The position numbers were made by a program, and so were the translations under genes. Of a stretch of 64,000 nucleotides of DNA, positions 40,032-53,857 are shown one piece after another; position 1 is the stretch's first letter, and every line of letters begins with the position of its first letter. The notes beneath the pieces are model-generated. The model saw nothing but the letters and a program-made list of their open reading frames with translations, was not told where the DNA came from and did no database searches. Source of the stretch: Todiramphus chloris collaris (Eukaryota; Chordata; Aves; Coraciiformes; Alcedinidae); NCBI GenBank assembly GCA_025345505.1, contig JANVCC010000030.1:15011065-15075064 (forward strand). The letters are read 5' to 3'.

Positions 40032-43000
40032 AAACCCTGCAGTATGAGATCAGGGTTTCAGTAGGCTCTTTGCAACATAAAACCAAGTCCGCTTACAAAA
40101 CCTTGCCCTGGGAGGTTCAATGCTTCTCTAGTTTAATAATGTTGATATTCTCTGAAGTCAGTGAATGATGCAAAAAAAAATGCATGGAAAGGAGCTTGCA
40201 GTACACTGGTGAGCTGGACGCTGCAAGAAGCAGCTGCTGAGCTGTGTGTTGCCAGCAGTGTCTGCATCTAAATTCAGAAGTAGGAGCCAGAGCTGGTGGG
40301 GCAAAATGGTGGGATTGCTGTGCTTGCTGTCAGTGGGGTCTATGAGGTGGCTGCGACAGCTGGGAGACTGCAGTTCAGCTGGCTCTGAGACTAAACGTGG
40401 GCATTGGGTGGTCAAATAGTACAGGTTTAAAAAACTTAATGTTAAATAGCTAAATGCCTTTACACTGTCCTCCAAGTTGTTCCTATTTGTGACTTTTCCT
40501 CTTAAAAAATGCAGGCTGGAAACGTCACTCCTGGTTTTGATGCAATGGCAGACTGATGTATTCACAGCACTCCAGGAGCTGCTGCTTTAAGATAATCACA
40601 AGCAAAAATCATAAATCACATTAGGTGAGGCAATGTATTGACAAAATTATAGGGAGCCAACCCTGTAATTTCTTAGCACCAGGCGTAGTTGCAAAAGAAA
40701 AGATCCTGCAAGCACTCCAGGTAGCATTCTCTTACACACCAGCAATGTTTCTGATAAACAGTTCACTTGTTCCTGTCTTCCAGGACTGTAATCTGTTCTT
40801 AATTCTTTGTCCTTCATCTGCCCTGTCTCGAAGCTACTTTGTGACACAGAGAAAGGTTTTTGCAAGTGCTCTTCTTTTTGAGAGAAGGATTCTCTGCCCT
40901 TGGGCTCAGCAATAGAGTTGCTAGGTGCTGAAAAATGCAGTCATTACTGTATTTAGCAGACTTCTTTTTCCCATAGGGGTATCACTGGTGTCAGGGTTGG
41001 GGAACAGAAGTTATTGTTTATCATCCAAAACATCAGATTTAGCAAGTTGGCTGTGGGGGTAACAAGTGGGAGATTCAACCAAATTTATATTACGGGAATC
41101 TGCACCTAACGTCTGTTTTGGTGTTTCTCTTTTGCATTTTACTTGTTTACTGAAACCCAGGATGTTTCTGTTTACAATTTCCTGCTTCTGAAGAGCTCTG
41201 GGGACTTTCTGTATTATTCACGATGATTTATTTTATATTTTTGTAGAATTCAACCTTCTTGAGAGAGGATTTTCTTAAGTCCCCGAGTACTTCATAGTGA
41301 AAATAATTTGTGTAAGTAAACACCGAGGCAGCTTTTGTAAGAGTAGGTGTCTCGGGGAGTCAAGAGTCTTACCTGGCTCAACTCAAAATGTCACAAGTCT
41401 TTTGCAGTAGACAGTCTGAGACCTTCCTGTCCTAAAAAAGAATCACGTATTTCATATTCTCTGTCTGGGGAAGCTGTCCTTCTGCTCTCTTGACTATTTT
41501 TATATGACTAAATGCCCTTCCATGCATAGTATCCCAGGGCTGAAAATCAGTGTGGGCTGTGTGATTTCCCTTGCTTTACTTTTCCCTGGTGGGGGGTCAT
41601 GTTGAGACCCATGTGGGTTGTTTTCTCACCAGCCTCTCCCTGCCACCTCCTCAGAGTGGCCAGATTTGGGGAATGCCTGTCCTGTATGAACAGGGACAGC
41701 AGCAACTCTGCGTCTGCTGCTTGACATGCAGAGGTGCCCAGTGCCTTCCACGGGGTTATAGCTGCAGCACACCAAGCACTTGGGCAAACAAACCCCAGGA
41801 GCTGTTTGGGGCAACCCTGTCAAGAGAGAGGATCTTATTCCTTCACACATCAAAAAGGTTCAAAACTCAGCAAGTTTAAAGCCTCTGTTCTTGGCAGAGT
41901 GTGCTGTATACCCTTAGTGCTACTCCTAGTAGTATGGTGCAAGTATGGCAAAGGCTGCTTGCAGGAAACCTATGCCAGGCTTTAAACAGAGCTCCAGGCA
42001 CAACATTGCAGGGCTGCAACCCTGGCCTGAGCAATTCAGGCTGCAAGCACAGCTGGAAAAGTCCATGCTGTGTGCACCTCTGCCATGCTGCAGAGTCTGG
42101 GTATTCCCAATGGTTTGGTCCAGAAAAGTGCACTCAGTTCAGTGGATACAATTGCAGCAAAGGTAGGAGGAAGATGAATTCTGTTTGTCTCTGGGTGGTT
42201 TTGAATGTTTTTGGTGCTCTGGAGAGTTTTGCAGGGGATTGAAAATCCCTTACCAGGGAGAAGAGAGCTTGAAGCCCCTTACTCTCTTTCTCCTACTGGC
42301 TGGAAACACCTCGGAAATGATGTTTGGTGCAGGAGTGTGAGGACAGGTGCTCAACTTAGCCCATGGTCAAGGGTCAGACCCAAGAGCACAGCCCCCTGAG
42401 CACCTTGGTCCTGACCCACAAACCTACACCCAGCATATTCATCCTGGGATGTGAAGGGCAGTCAGAAACCTGGAGGTTCGAGCTGCGCTGGTTTTCTGAA
42501 GTCCGTGGTCCTAGACTGTAAAAGTCTCTTCTTCCACTAAGTCTCACAGCAGCAGGCTGAACAAGGCATGCACATCTCATGGTCAGGAGTGGCTGCACGT
42601 TGTGCCGAGTGTTCACAGCTTCTGTGGAGCTGCCTTGGAAGGATTCCCTGTAAATACGCTATATCTAGTAGCAGAATCACTCTGTCAGTTCCCATACATT
42701 ATACTTCCATCTGCCACTAACTAGATCATATGGTGCTTGAAATGACCTGTTATGTGCTCAGCTGGGTGCTATCTCTACACCATGGTCTGAAGAATGTAAA
42801 TCAGCAGTGTGGGAGTTCCTCAGGTGATGCTTCATCCCTGCACTCCCTGGGAGAAGCACTCAGCACAATTTTATCTCTGCCTGCACGAGCGTTGCATATG
42901 AGATGATGGTTGGGTTCTGACTGTGTCTTTTTTAAAAGAGATACAAACTAATGTAGGATTTTTTTTCTGGTTTAGCTCTGTTTGTCTTCGGGAGAAATAC

Positions 43001-46000
43001 TGCTCTGACTTTACTCCCTAGACCGTAACAGTTGCTCTTTGCACCACATAATCTCATTTTTATTGTGTAAACAAGCAGGCTATTCAGGAACATGAAGAGA
43101 TCTCCCTGGCAGCTACCCAGCATAGTATGTGTCCCTGGTATGAGGGACCAGCCAAGCTCATGGTGAATGCTTTATCTGGAGATACCTCAGAGGTTTGCTT
43201 GGTGATGCACTGCCTATGGCTGGCACTTGCTCCAATGGCACACAATCCTTAGGAAGAGATGAGCTTGGGAGATTTGGTGGTGGACTGGGCTCTAGAAAGC
43301 TCAGCCTAGACCATGCCTATCTTGTCCATGCTACTTAAAACAAGAGGCTGGGCTCAACAACAGTGCTCACAGTCATTTCTTTCCCAGACAGCCTTAAGCT
43401 CAGGCTAGGGTCTGAAAAACGTGCTTGTACATAAATAAGGGATAATACACAAACCAGACGTTGAACTCAGGCCAGACCAGTGGTGTGGATGTAGCTAAGA
43501 TCTTTCCTTGCTGCTATGTTCTGGCTGCAAGTGGAACTTTTCTGTTGGCTTTGTTGTTTTGGGGTTTGGTTTTTTTTTTTCCCCTCCTAGCTCTGGCCTT
43601 TTTCAGAGCCTTGTAGATTCAGTCAGTTCCTGACACCTTGACAGCCTTTTTGAAGCTTTGATGCACTTGGCTGGATTATTTTACCATCTGTAATAAATAA
43701 AGTGATTTCTCATTCTGTGTTGTGGTCTCTGTATTGGTCTGATGGAGTCAGACTAGTGAAACTTGAGAGATGTTGGTTGCACTCAATGCTGCAAAATTTC
43801 ATCAGACAATAGTTAAAAGAGCCCTGTGTTCCATGGGAAATACTGAAAGCTAGCTCCTTGTTAAAAAACCAGATGGTAATGAACTGCCGTAGAGATTGTT
43901 ATTGGGCAAATGATGTTCTCATGCAAAAATACTGATAAGCAAAGCTCAGAAGGGGGAATTTGATGCAGAAAGCAGCAGGAAGCTGAGATTTCTGGCCACT
44001 GTGTCTTCAGAACTTTTCAACTTTCCTCGTTGCATGCCTAAAATCACTACAGAACAACAGTGATGGGGGCATGTGATAGCTGTATTTTGTCATGACTGTT
44101 GTCTCTTGAAAATGACCTTGACCACTCTCATTTCTGAGGCTGTTGCTTCCTTTTCTTTTAATATACTCTGATGCTGCAGAGATCTGGATGACTGGAAAGG
44201 ATCCAGTTAGCGGTTTTAGGCTGCTCTGGGCATTTATCACCTGCCTTTTCCCCACTCCTCCTCCAGAAGGGATGAGGGGATTCCCCAAATTGTGCAGAAG
44301 AATGCAACAGTAGAGATCTGAGAGGCATCTTCTCCCCTGGTAACTTGTGGAGAAGCCCCCAAGTACCTGCTGAAAGTCATTACTGATGATGGACGAGTGA
44401 GTTATGGGGCTGATTTTGAGCTAGGCAGTTCCCCCAGGAAGCACAAAAGATGGTCTCTGTTGTCCTTAAATCTAGCTGCAGCTGGGCAGCAAAGGTTGGC
44501 TTGAGGCAGCAGCAACCCAGCAGAAGACCTCACAGCAGAGATCTGTGCTCATCCTCTCCTGCACTGAGGGGAGGAGACACCACTCCACTTGTCATGGTGT
44601 AAAAACATGGGGGTTGGCTGCACAGTCTTGTGTAAACTTTGAAAGGTAGACCCAAATTCATGTTCTCAGCCGGGTATCTAAAAGTGAGCAGATGATGTCA
44701 ATTATTTAGACCAAAGGGATTTTTTTTTTTTTTTTTAATGGAGTTGAAAATGTTCTGTGGCTTCTGAACGGTTTGCCTGTAAAGTTTATCTTACAGTACT
44801 TATTTTTGGACTTGGCTCAAAAATACCTCAGAATTTTGAGGGCTGGGTCTGGATTTTCCACTTGTGATGCTTTTGAGAAGACTTTCTCACTTACTGCAGT
44901 AAAAGCTCTCACCTCTGCCCAGCAGCTCTGACTTCCTCCCTCTCCAGAAGGGTGCTGCTTTTAACCACTGCTGCAAATAGGTTTGGGGAAGGGATTGACT
45001 GGAAAAGTGAGTTACAAAATAATACAGTTGCAACTGCTTTTTAATTGGCTTTGCGTTTAATGCTTTTTTAAAATGGATAGGGATTTAAATTTTCTTTTAT
45101 TATTTAAATTGGGAAACTCCTGGGGACCACATTTCCCTGGAGATGTACTGATGATAGTCAACAGGTCTCTGTGTGCTTTACAAAGCTGGCGCCACTGCTA
45201 TACTTCAGGAATGGAAAGGCAAAGATGGACAGGTCACCCAGGGGGCAGGGGTTGAGCTGGGTGTCCTGAGCTCGAAGCTCTCGCTCTAACTCTGGGCTTC
45301 CCAGCACAGACTGCTCAGGCTCCTGCCCTCTTTTGGAGGGCTCTATACTGCAGACTAGAAAGCACCAATTGCAGAGGGTAGATGAAGGAATTGCTGTGGC
45401 ACTGCTTTCATCTTGGCCATTTGGCCTCTGCTGAGAAAGGGAGGGGGTGCCAGGGGTGAGCAGAAGCAGAGGGGATGTCTGTGGCTGGGTGAGGTTTCTC
45501 ACAAGGAATCCTTGGAGAAAAAAAATCCCAAAACAACAAAACATTAGAGGTGACTTGCTCCAACAGTTAGGGGACTATTCCTCTAGTGCTGGTGGAGTGC
45601 TTTGCTGCCTGAAGCCCTGAGACAAGGAAATGCCTCTATGATGTAGAAGTGGTCACTATTGCGGGTCTGATAATGATGACATGAAGATAGCAGATATGAT
45701 GAGATACAGGCAGGAGATGTAGACAAGGTCGCTGATAGAACTCTGAACTCTCCAGAAGCATTTCCCAGCAGTTTTCAGGGAGCAGGCCATGCAGTGGCCA
45801 ACCTGGGAACCCCCTCAGCAAGGCAGCAATGGGAACGCAGCGGGAGCCTTTTTCTCCCAAAGGAGCAATGCTACCAGTGCTGGAGCAAAGTGCTGGTGTG
45901 GGGCTCAAGGCTGCAACAATATCATGTGTTTTGAGGGGCCACTGCAAAACTGTGGTCACCATAGGCATAGTCTTACTCAAGATGACTCTAACTGAAAGAA

Positions 46001-48082
46001 GATGATGAATGGGAAGAAATCCCCCTTGTGTTTTGCAGCCTGGTGAATTGGAAGGATCATTCTGTGCAGTGAGTTTCACTTTCTTTGATACGGGTCAGTC
46101 TTGCCTGCACACTGAAGGCTCGAGTAAATACCAACCAGAAAGCCAAACCGTCCCTGCCTATCCCTGTCTATTAAGCTCACACCTATATGATTCCAAAAGA
46201 GAAATCTAAGTCACAGAGACATCACGGTGTATGGTTAGAGTAGACTCTGGCAGAACACAGAGTTTTTATAAGTGAGACAATCAGCATTCCTCCGAGACAG
46301 AATTGTTTTAATTCCTCTAAATATCATATATCTCACAGTTGAAACAGTGTGTCCAATACAGGCATTGTTTGGCTAGAGAGTAGGAAGAAGCTGACAATCT
46401 TCCCTCAGTGGTCCTCAACGGATGCTGCAGGACACCGACAGTGTCACAGAGTCCTTTGCCTCTGTCATTCCCAGTTCCTTCTTATGTTCCCTGTATCTCC
46501 TTGGTTGGTGGCTACTTCTGAGATCAAAGTTCACTCTTCAGGTAGTTAGCATCTTTAATTTCCTAATGTATGTCTCTGTGCCACTGGACCACTTTTCTCT
46601 CAGCTGCCCCTCACCATAACCCATACTGCTGGCCACATGTTTTTAGTGGGGTATCAGAACTGTGAAACATCTGAAAACTGTGGGACCTGGGAAAAAAGAA
46701 TGGACATTTGAAACGTAGCTGAAAGTTATATTCTGTCTTTAAAAAATCCTGTGCATTGGTGTTTGTTATTCCTTACATTTTCCCCTCCAAACCCATGTAT
46801 CTATTAGTCTTCCTCTGGAGATATTTTCCAGGACTAACACATAGCAGCAGTGTTACATGGAAAGAAAACCCAAAGGATTTAAACAAGTTGCTGGAAGTCT
46901 AGATTTTTAAAAAGATACATCTGAAAGCTGGGCTGGAAATCTAAAGGAGAATAAATACTTGTGAGTGCAGTTCAACAGGACCTGCCTCTGCAAGGATGGG
47001 ATTCAGTCTCTTTTGGGCTCACACAAGAAAGAAACAGGAAACAGCATAGTGCAGCACAGTCTGTGGTGGGAAAGGGGGCTGCTTGTTGACAAAGTAGACA
47101 CAGAAAGAAAGAGAGAGAGGTGCAGTCCGGATCCCTGAAATTCAACAGCAATCTCCTTTCTGAGGGTGCTGAGTGCCTGCCTGGCTTTCGGTTTGCCCCC
47201 CCCTGTTTATGACAATAACGTCTTTGATTACCAAAGGTCTCTGACGGTGCTTCCAGGCTGTGCTTTGCTGGCCGAGGGTGGCTGATGCAGCCTTGGGGGA
47301 CAAGCGTGCTCCATGCTTTGGGGAATTCCAGATGACACTGCCTGCCAGGCACACGCTGCTTGTCCCATGCTGCCAGACCTCCCTTCCTTCTCCTCTTGCA
47401 CAGCTGTGAGCTTCACTAGGTACCGATGTCTACAAATCACTGCAGTCTTAAAATGCAGAGCTGGGGGAATTCCAACAGGAAGAGGGCTGCCAAGTTCTTT
47501 CAGTTTTAATGGTGTCCTCCGAAAAGGAGCCCCCTCCCCACTCAAGAACTAAGAATACAACTAACACCACGATTCAGGCAATTAAGCCTAACGCTCATGA
47601 CCTTTAAATCATTTGTTTACCGTGGGTTTTGATGCACTTCAAGGTGTAACCAGAGAAGGCAGGGACCAGCCCATGGATTGGAAATGCTGGAGCTGAGTCT
47701 GCGGACTTCTCTGCTCTGTCACTGACTTCTCTGTTCAGCCCAGGACCCATGACGGCTGAGGGCTAATATATTCATCTATGAATGAATTCAGAGCTTGTAA
47801 GTGGTCAACTATTGTAAGCATTCAGGAAGGAAGATCAGTTTTTAGGCTGGGCATGTGGGTTTGATTTCTACCTGCACCCTGAAATCTGAGTGTAGCTTAT
47901 GCTGGTCACAGTATTTCTACAGCTTTGAGTTTCATTCTTGGGCATCAGCATTTTGGTGCCTGAAGATAAATGGAGTTTGGGGATGCCTTGCTGTAGGTAG
48001 TACAGTGCATACTCTACCTGAAGAGATTAAGACCTTTTGGATTTCTCTATCTAGACACCCAAAATCACTAGTTCCTCTTTGA

Positions 48083-48285
48083 GCAGCACTAGACTGGGAC
48101 TCAGGTGACCAAGGCTGTATTTCTGGCTGCACAACTGACTGGCTGAATAATGATGAGTAATCCTATGACCTCCTGGTGCCTTAGTTTTCCCACAGGTAAA
48201 ATGGGAGTAATTACACTGTCTTCCTTTGTAGAGCACTTTGAGAGCTATGAATAAAATGAGCCATATTAGATACCATTATTTAGAC
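48083..48285 (+). mobile_element. Ancient MIR-like (CORE) SINE
   Basis: The blocks GACTGGGACTCAGGTGACC, TATGACCTCCTGGTGCCTTA, GTTTTCCCACAGGTAAAATG, GGAGTAATTACACTG and GAGCACTTTGAGAGCTATGA occur in the order and spacing of the amniote MIR consensus (the 'ctcagtttcccatctgtaaaatggg' region followed by the 'gcactttgagatctatg' tail). It lies in TP63 intron 1 in the sense orientation. Such old elements are rare and diverged in birds, so the subfamily is uncertain. Confidence 0.8.
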
Positions 48286-49600
48286 ATTATTAATTATTCT
48301 TTGGGTTCATTTGTATAATGTGGAAGTGCTTTCTTCATAAGACTAGATGTTTCCCTTGCATCAAAGTTTCCTAAGTGCTGTGTTAGCAGGTCCTTAGGAA
48401 GAATATATCTTGTGAAAAAATACCAGCAAAATCTGTAGCTTACAAAGAAAGGCTCCTCCAGTTCCATCTGTTTGTCCACTGACCAAAGACTACAGACACA
48501 GTGATAGAAAAAAGTATACCATTGATGGACATTTGGTGAGGAGAAACAGAGAACAACATCCCGTAACTTTGGCAATAAGCACAAAAAAAGATCCAAGTCT
48601 TTTTACTTATCCCTACTGTAAAAGACTTCTCATGAGATTTTACACTGTGGCTTTATACCAATGTCAAGACACGAAGTTCAGCATCCATAAACCACACTGA
48701 TAGTTTCCAAGAGTTTGCACACCAAGCAGGATAAACACAAGCCATGCCAGAGCTCCATCTTCCAAGGGAAGCTAGGGAGAGCTGGAACTGCTTGCATCTC
48801 TTGAGACCCAATACAGCAGCTTCACTGAGATACCTCATTCATGTCTGATTTCCACATAAACTCACTATTAACCTAAGGGCAGTTCAGAGTGTTGAAGTTC
48901 CAAGCCTGTTTTGGATGGAAAATCATTCCCTGTCTTAGCTGCAATAGACTGACTTAATTTTGGAAGGAGGTTGCTGGACTCGTGCATGTGCCTTTGTGGT
49001 ACTTCAGCTGCACCCTGCAACAGACACAGCCCTCTGTGAGTGAAAGCAGGTGGCATCTGCCTTTCAGGTTAAAGCTCCAGAGGAGGGGCTGTGCATGCTC
49101 TGTAGCAAACCTTGGCCTTGCTCTCCTCAGGAGCTGGTGTCATTTCCCCAGGGGTAAGTCAAGCCTTGGTGGTTTGGGTTTAGCCCTTTCTAAGAAAGGC
49201 TGTTTGCAGGTGAAAGGTGGCTTTTGGGATGAGAAGCATGGCTGTGTTGCAACAGTTCAGTTTAATGACTTTCTGTCATTGGTGTGGAAAATGGTTTGCC
49301 AAAGGGTTGTATTTTTTTGTTTTCTTGCTTTACTTTAACATCCTTGATGTGAAGTGAGGAAGGGGGAAAATGTTATGAAGTGTAGAAGCATGTGCTTAGA
49401 GTGGGACAGAAATGCCTTGTTTTCTTTCTTTTTTTTGCCTTCAATTTATGTTGAGCTGGGCCAAGCAGCCAGGGCTTTGTTTCCCCCTGCACTGGGGCCC
49501 TTAGCTCCAGGAATAAGCAGTAGCAGTGCAGATGGGCTAAGCCTTATGAAAGGCAAATGCTGAGCTTATCTGGGGATTTTCTGTTTAGTTGTTGATTTTT

Positions 49601-49701
49601 GGTGGGATGGGTTTTGGTTTGGGTTTTTGTTTTCTTGTTGTTTTGTTTTGGCTGTTTGGGTTGTTTTTGTTTGGTTGGTTTTGGGTTTTGGTTTTTTTTT
49701 T
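49601..49701 (+). repeat. G/T-rich low-complexity tract
   Basis: About 100 bp consist almost only of G and T, with GGG runs at 49604-49606, 49609-49611, 49621-49623, 49658-49660 and 49683-49685 separated by T-rich spacers. It is low-complexity intron 1 sequence in the coding-strand orientation. Confidence 0.85.
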
Positions 49702-52700
49702 GTGATGTTTAACATTCCCAACCTTCTGGGAGACTCTGAAATCGAATGCTGTGTTGGCTACAGGGACATGCTGCTCTCATGGCCATGTTTTTCAGAGATC
49801 TCACTCATTAGCATGATGGCAAACTGAGTCAGCTGGGATGTTACCCAGCAGCCTGTAACACAGCACTGCTGTGAAATGATTAGGAGACAGCAAAACAAGG
49901 AGCCCAAGGCTTCAACCCACCAAGTGAATGCAGACAAGTGCTTTCACCTGGAGCCTGGGCTGCTCTTGATTGAGCAGAATAAATAGGATGGAGCTGAGCT
50001 AGACTTCAGTGGCAGTATGTTGTTGGCTGAAGCTTGTCCTGGGATTCAGTGGTTTGGGAGCCGTGTTCCAGTCTTGTGCCAGGTAATCCTGTGGGGACCC
50101 CTTTATGAGGTGCTGCTTTTCAGAGATTTAACCTGCTATTTCTGTTAACTAAGAATCCACTGATATTTTTTAGAGGGTCTTGTGGGGCCATGTCCTGATC
50201 ATCTTGCAGTTTGACAGGGGCTGTAAATCCCTCTGTAGTTCCAACTTTGTGCTGTTAGAGCTCTCTGCTTGTGGCAAGCTGCCTGCCAACTATTTCAGCA
50301 GTTAATGCAGAGAATTAGTTTGTAGATTTAAAACAGAGAGCAAGCTACACAGAAATTCCTACTCTACTTTGTTCTATTGTAGTCAGTAGTTTGGTATAAC
50401 AGGCTGCATTTGGTAGTGTTATCTCCTACGATGCTCTTTGGGGTGAGTGACTGTGGGTAGAAGGGATGATGTTTAAATGTCTGGTAATAAAAAAAGCAGC
50501 TGGTAGGAGCAATTTGAACAAGGCAAACTCCTGCTATCTTGTGATTAACTTTAGGCACTTGGGGATTATTTTACTGAAGCTAGAGTGTTTGCTGAGGTGG
50601 GAAAACACATTGGCTACAGCAGTGAAATTTATGCATGGCTCTTGCTTAGGCTTTAGTGGTAATTTTATTGTAGAACAACAAATTTGGGCATGTTGTTTAG
50701 TTGGCAGAGTCTGCTCCTTTATGTTGAAGGCTGTTAAGGAAAATGTCATCAGGTTTAGATTTTATTAAGGAGGGAATAAGATGGTTTAGCTTGTGTGCAG
50801 CTTTGTGCTGAACTGAAGGTGGTTTTCTTGCAGTTGACAGCTCTTTCCCACCCAAGAGCAGGAGGTCTCAGACTGAGTAAAAAGCAATGCTTTAAAAAAA
50901 AGTAATGCTGTAGCCTTCTCACAGGTACCTTGCCGAGGTTGACCACCTAATCCTGCAGTCTCCTTTGGAAATAAAGCTGTACAGGTAGTAAAGGTGTTGT
51001 AAAGCGTGTTGAAGTAGTCTCTCAAATTTTTCTTCTGTAAAAGCATTAACCAGGGAAACTCTTTTGTTTGGAATGGGGAAAGGTGCCTTAAATGGTTTCT
51101 GATAATGCTTTCCATAGAAACAGTAAGCCAGGAGCTGGGTGAAGATGCTGTGAAGAGCATTTGGCTGGGGTAGGTTTGTGATAAGCAGCTTCTGCTTTGC
51201 TGCTGACTTGAGACCACAAGGGCCAGAACAGGCAGGGCTGAATTGAGTTGCTTTGCATTCTTGGGACCTAGGACTTTGTGCAGTTGTGAACCAAAGTTGG
51301 GGCGTGTCATGGCATGCAGGAACCTCCTTGCACTGAAACTTTTTTGAAGGTAAGAGGAGGTCTCTGAGCGAGATCTGTTTAGTAACAGCTCTTCTTGGTG
51401 GAGTTAGTTGTTGTGTATGTAGTAGTGAGCTGGTGTGGACAATTGTTGCTACCTTGGCAATGAATTCCTAAAAAGTGATTTTTTTTTTTTTAGTGTTCAG
51501 AGGCAGTTGTGATAAGTGGTAAATAACTGTTAAAATGAGTACTTTGGTGGCTTTGGAGAACCCGTTGTGGGATTTCTCTGCTGGTTCCTCAGAGGTGTGC
51601 TCAGCTGCAAAGCAGGTTGGGGAGCATGCACTCCCCGTTGCTGTCCTCCAAACTCATGGTAGCATTGATCTGCTGCTTATATAGCAGGCTTTAGGCCACA
51701 TCTGCTCTTCTGGGTTTCGGTATGGCAGTCTTGAAAGTGCCTTACAAGACTGAAAGCTTGAAAGGAGTAATTTCTGATACTTTGTGGGATAACTGCTGTT
51801 CTCAGAGGATTTGTGATTATTTATTCACATGTAATGTGGGTACGTGCTCACATCTGTGAAGCAGAGCTATAAGCTAGGACACTTCTGAATTTTATTTTTG
51901 TCTCTGGTTGTCTTTGTGAATTTTTAAAGGATGTTGGATTGTTCTTTGGTGGGTTTATTTTATTTTTTTTCTTTGTTAATCACAAAAAAAGGGTGAGCAA
52001 CTGAAGTGATACTTTCACCTATTTTGAGGCATGATCAGTTATGACTCTGGGGGCTGAAAGTGCTTTGATTTCCGTTAGTTTAGGAAAACTGTCTGCACTT
52101 TTCAAAGAGCATGCAGTTCTGTAGGCAGCAGAGGTGAGGAAAGCCCTGCCTTTTGCAGACCAGAGTCATCCCCAAAACATAAAAGGCTGTACAAAGTCAG
52201 TAAAGACACAGGGAGATCAGTCTCTGACTGCAGCCAGAAATAGATGCTTCAAGAAAAAGTAGAGGGAAAGAAAAACTGTAGTGTGATCCTCTCTGTGAAA
52301 CACTTTCTTAAGTTTTGGCATCTTAATAAATCAGGGTCATCTATGCATTTTGTTTAGACCCTTGTCTTAAACAGCATCAAAATGTGCCAAACCAAACGTT
52401 AGACCAATTCCCTTTGGAATCCATTTACAGCCCTGGCTCATGCCACAGCCACTGCCCTGGCAGAAAGCCTGGCTGTTCACTTGCATGGTGCCAAAACATC
52501 TCCTTTATGTGAGAATTGTGGGGTTCCCCTGGCCTTGCAGAAGGAGAGGCAGTTCACCTGCCTTGTACTCTAATTTAGTTGAACTGAGAAGTTTAGTCAA
52601 CTGCAAATATACTCGAGAAATTCCTCCCACCCGCCCCACACCCCTTCCATCCCCAGAGCCGTTGAGTATTTTGACACGGGTGTAAAGGCTGCTGCGTTTG

Positions 52701-53439
52701 AATTTAGAAATTGGCCAGTGGGATGAGAATGTGCAGCTGTGGAAGGCGCGAGTGCGCTGGCTTCGTCACTGCTCCTCTTGGGCCCACCTATTTCTGTGGG
52801 GCTTGTGGGAGCTTAAGGGGATAAAAATGGCCAAGGTAATTAATGGATCTGGTGGGAACCAGCCGTTTGGGCTCAGCAATTATTGGAGGTGAGACAGCCG
52901 TAGACAAGCAGATGTAATGTGATTTGATGGAACTTATTTCCATAGAAAAGAAAGAAAACCAAAAAATTCTCTTCTATTTTTTTTTAAAAAAGGTATAATA
53001 GATATTTTAGTCCAAGACTTCAGCTGCAATGGTTGGGTGTAAGAGAAGTCACATAAATCAACCAAGGACATGCAGCCTAGAGAGGCAGCCAACCAGGGAC
53101 AGTAGAATCACACACCGCTTAGATGCTTCGCCTGCTGCAAAGACTGCCTGCTTTATAAGGAAAGTTGGTTATCTGGGGGTAAAATGGAAGGTGGCTTTCT
53201 TTTTATTTGTTGGATTTTTATGATGCAGCATCCCAGTGGACTCTGAGGGGTGTTTAACTTATTGGGAAGAGTGGCCAAATTCTCTCTTGTCTAAATACAG
53301 CATCTGCAGCAGTGTGGAATGTGTGTTGTACAGCTGTGAATGTTCCAGGCATTCAGCGTGTCTCCTTTTTCACACAATAGCTTCTATTTATGGGTTTTCA
53401 TCGAGTTGGACTCATGCATTCAACATATCTTTGTGTGTG

Positions 53440-53725
<286 letters not shown>

Positions 53726-53728
53726 AAG

Positions 53729-53857
53729 GTTTGTAGAAACTCCGAGCCACTTCTCCTGGAAGGAGAGTTATTACCGATCAGCCATGTCCCAGAGCTCACA
53801 GCCCAGGGAATTCCTCAGCCCAGAGATGCTCCAGCATATCTGGGACTTCCTGGAACA
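53729..53857 (+). CDS. TP63: TP63 exon 2 (transactivation helix; internal TAp63 start)
   Basis: This 129-nt exon follows AAG at 53726-53728 and ends before the donor GTAAGT at 53858. Joined to exon 1 it reads [20 protein letters not shown], then [13 protein letters not shown], then [11 protein letters not shown]. This is the TA-specific part of p63. The internal ATG at 53784-53786 (MSQS) is the classical shorter TAp63 start. The amphipathic helix HIWDFLE is the p53-like TAD1, which contacts p300/CBP and MDM2-type pockets and is sequestered in the inactive TAp63alpha dimer. The triad is normally F-x-x-x-W-x-x-L. Here the first position is Leu (codon CTC) and the preceding residue is Met, while Trp and Leu are kept. 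The acceptor has an extreme poly-T tract interrupted by an assembly gap. The exon itself is complete and in frame. Confidence 0.95.

Noticed and set aside
50786..51310. 174-codon open frame on the - strand
   Set aside because: No recognisable domain. It is antisense within TP63 intron 1 in a region with skewed base composition, which lengthens chance frames. No splice or polyadenylation context supports it.
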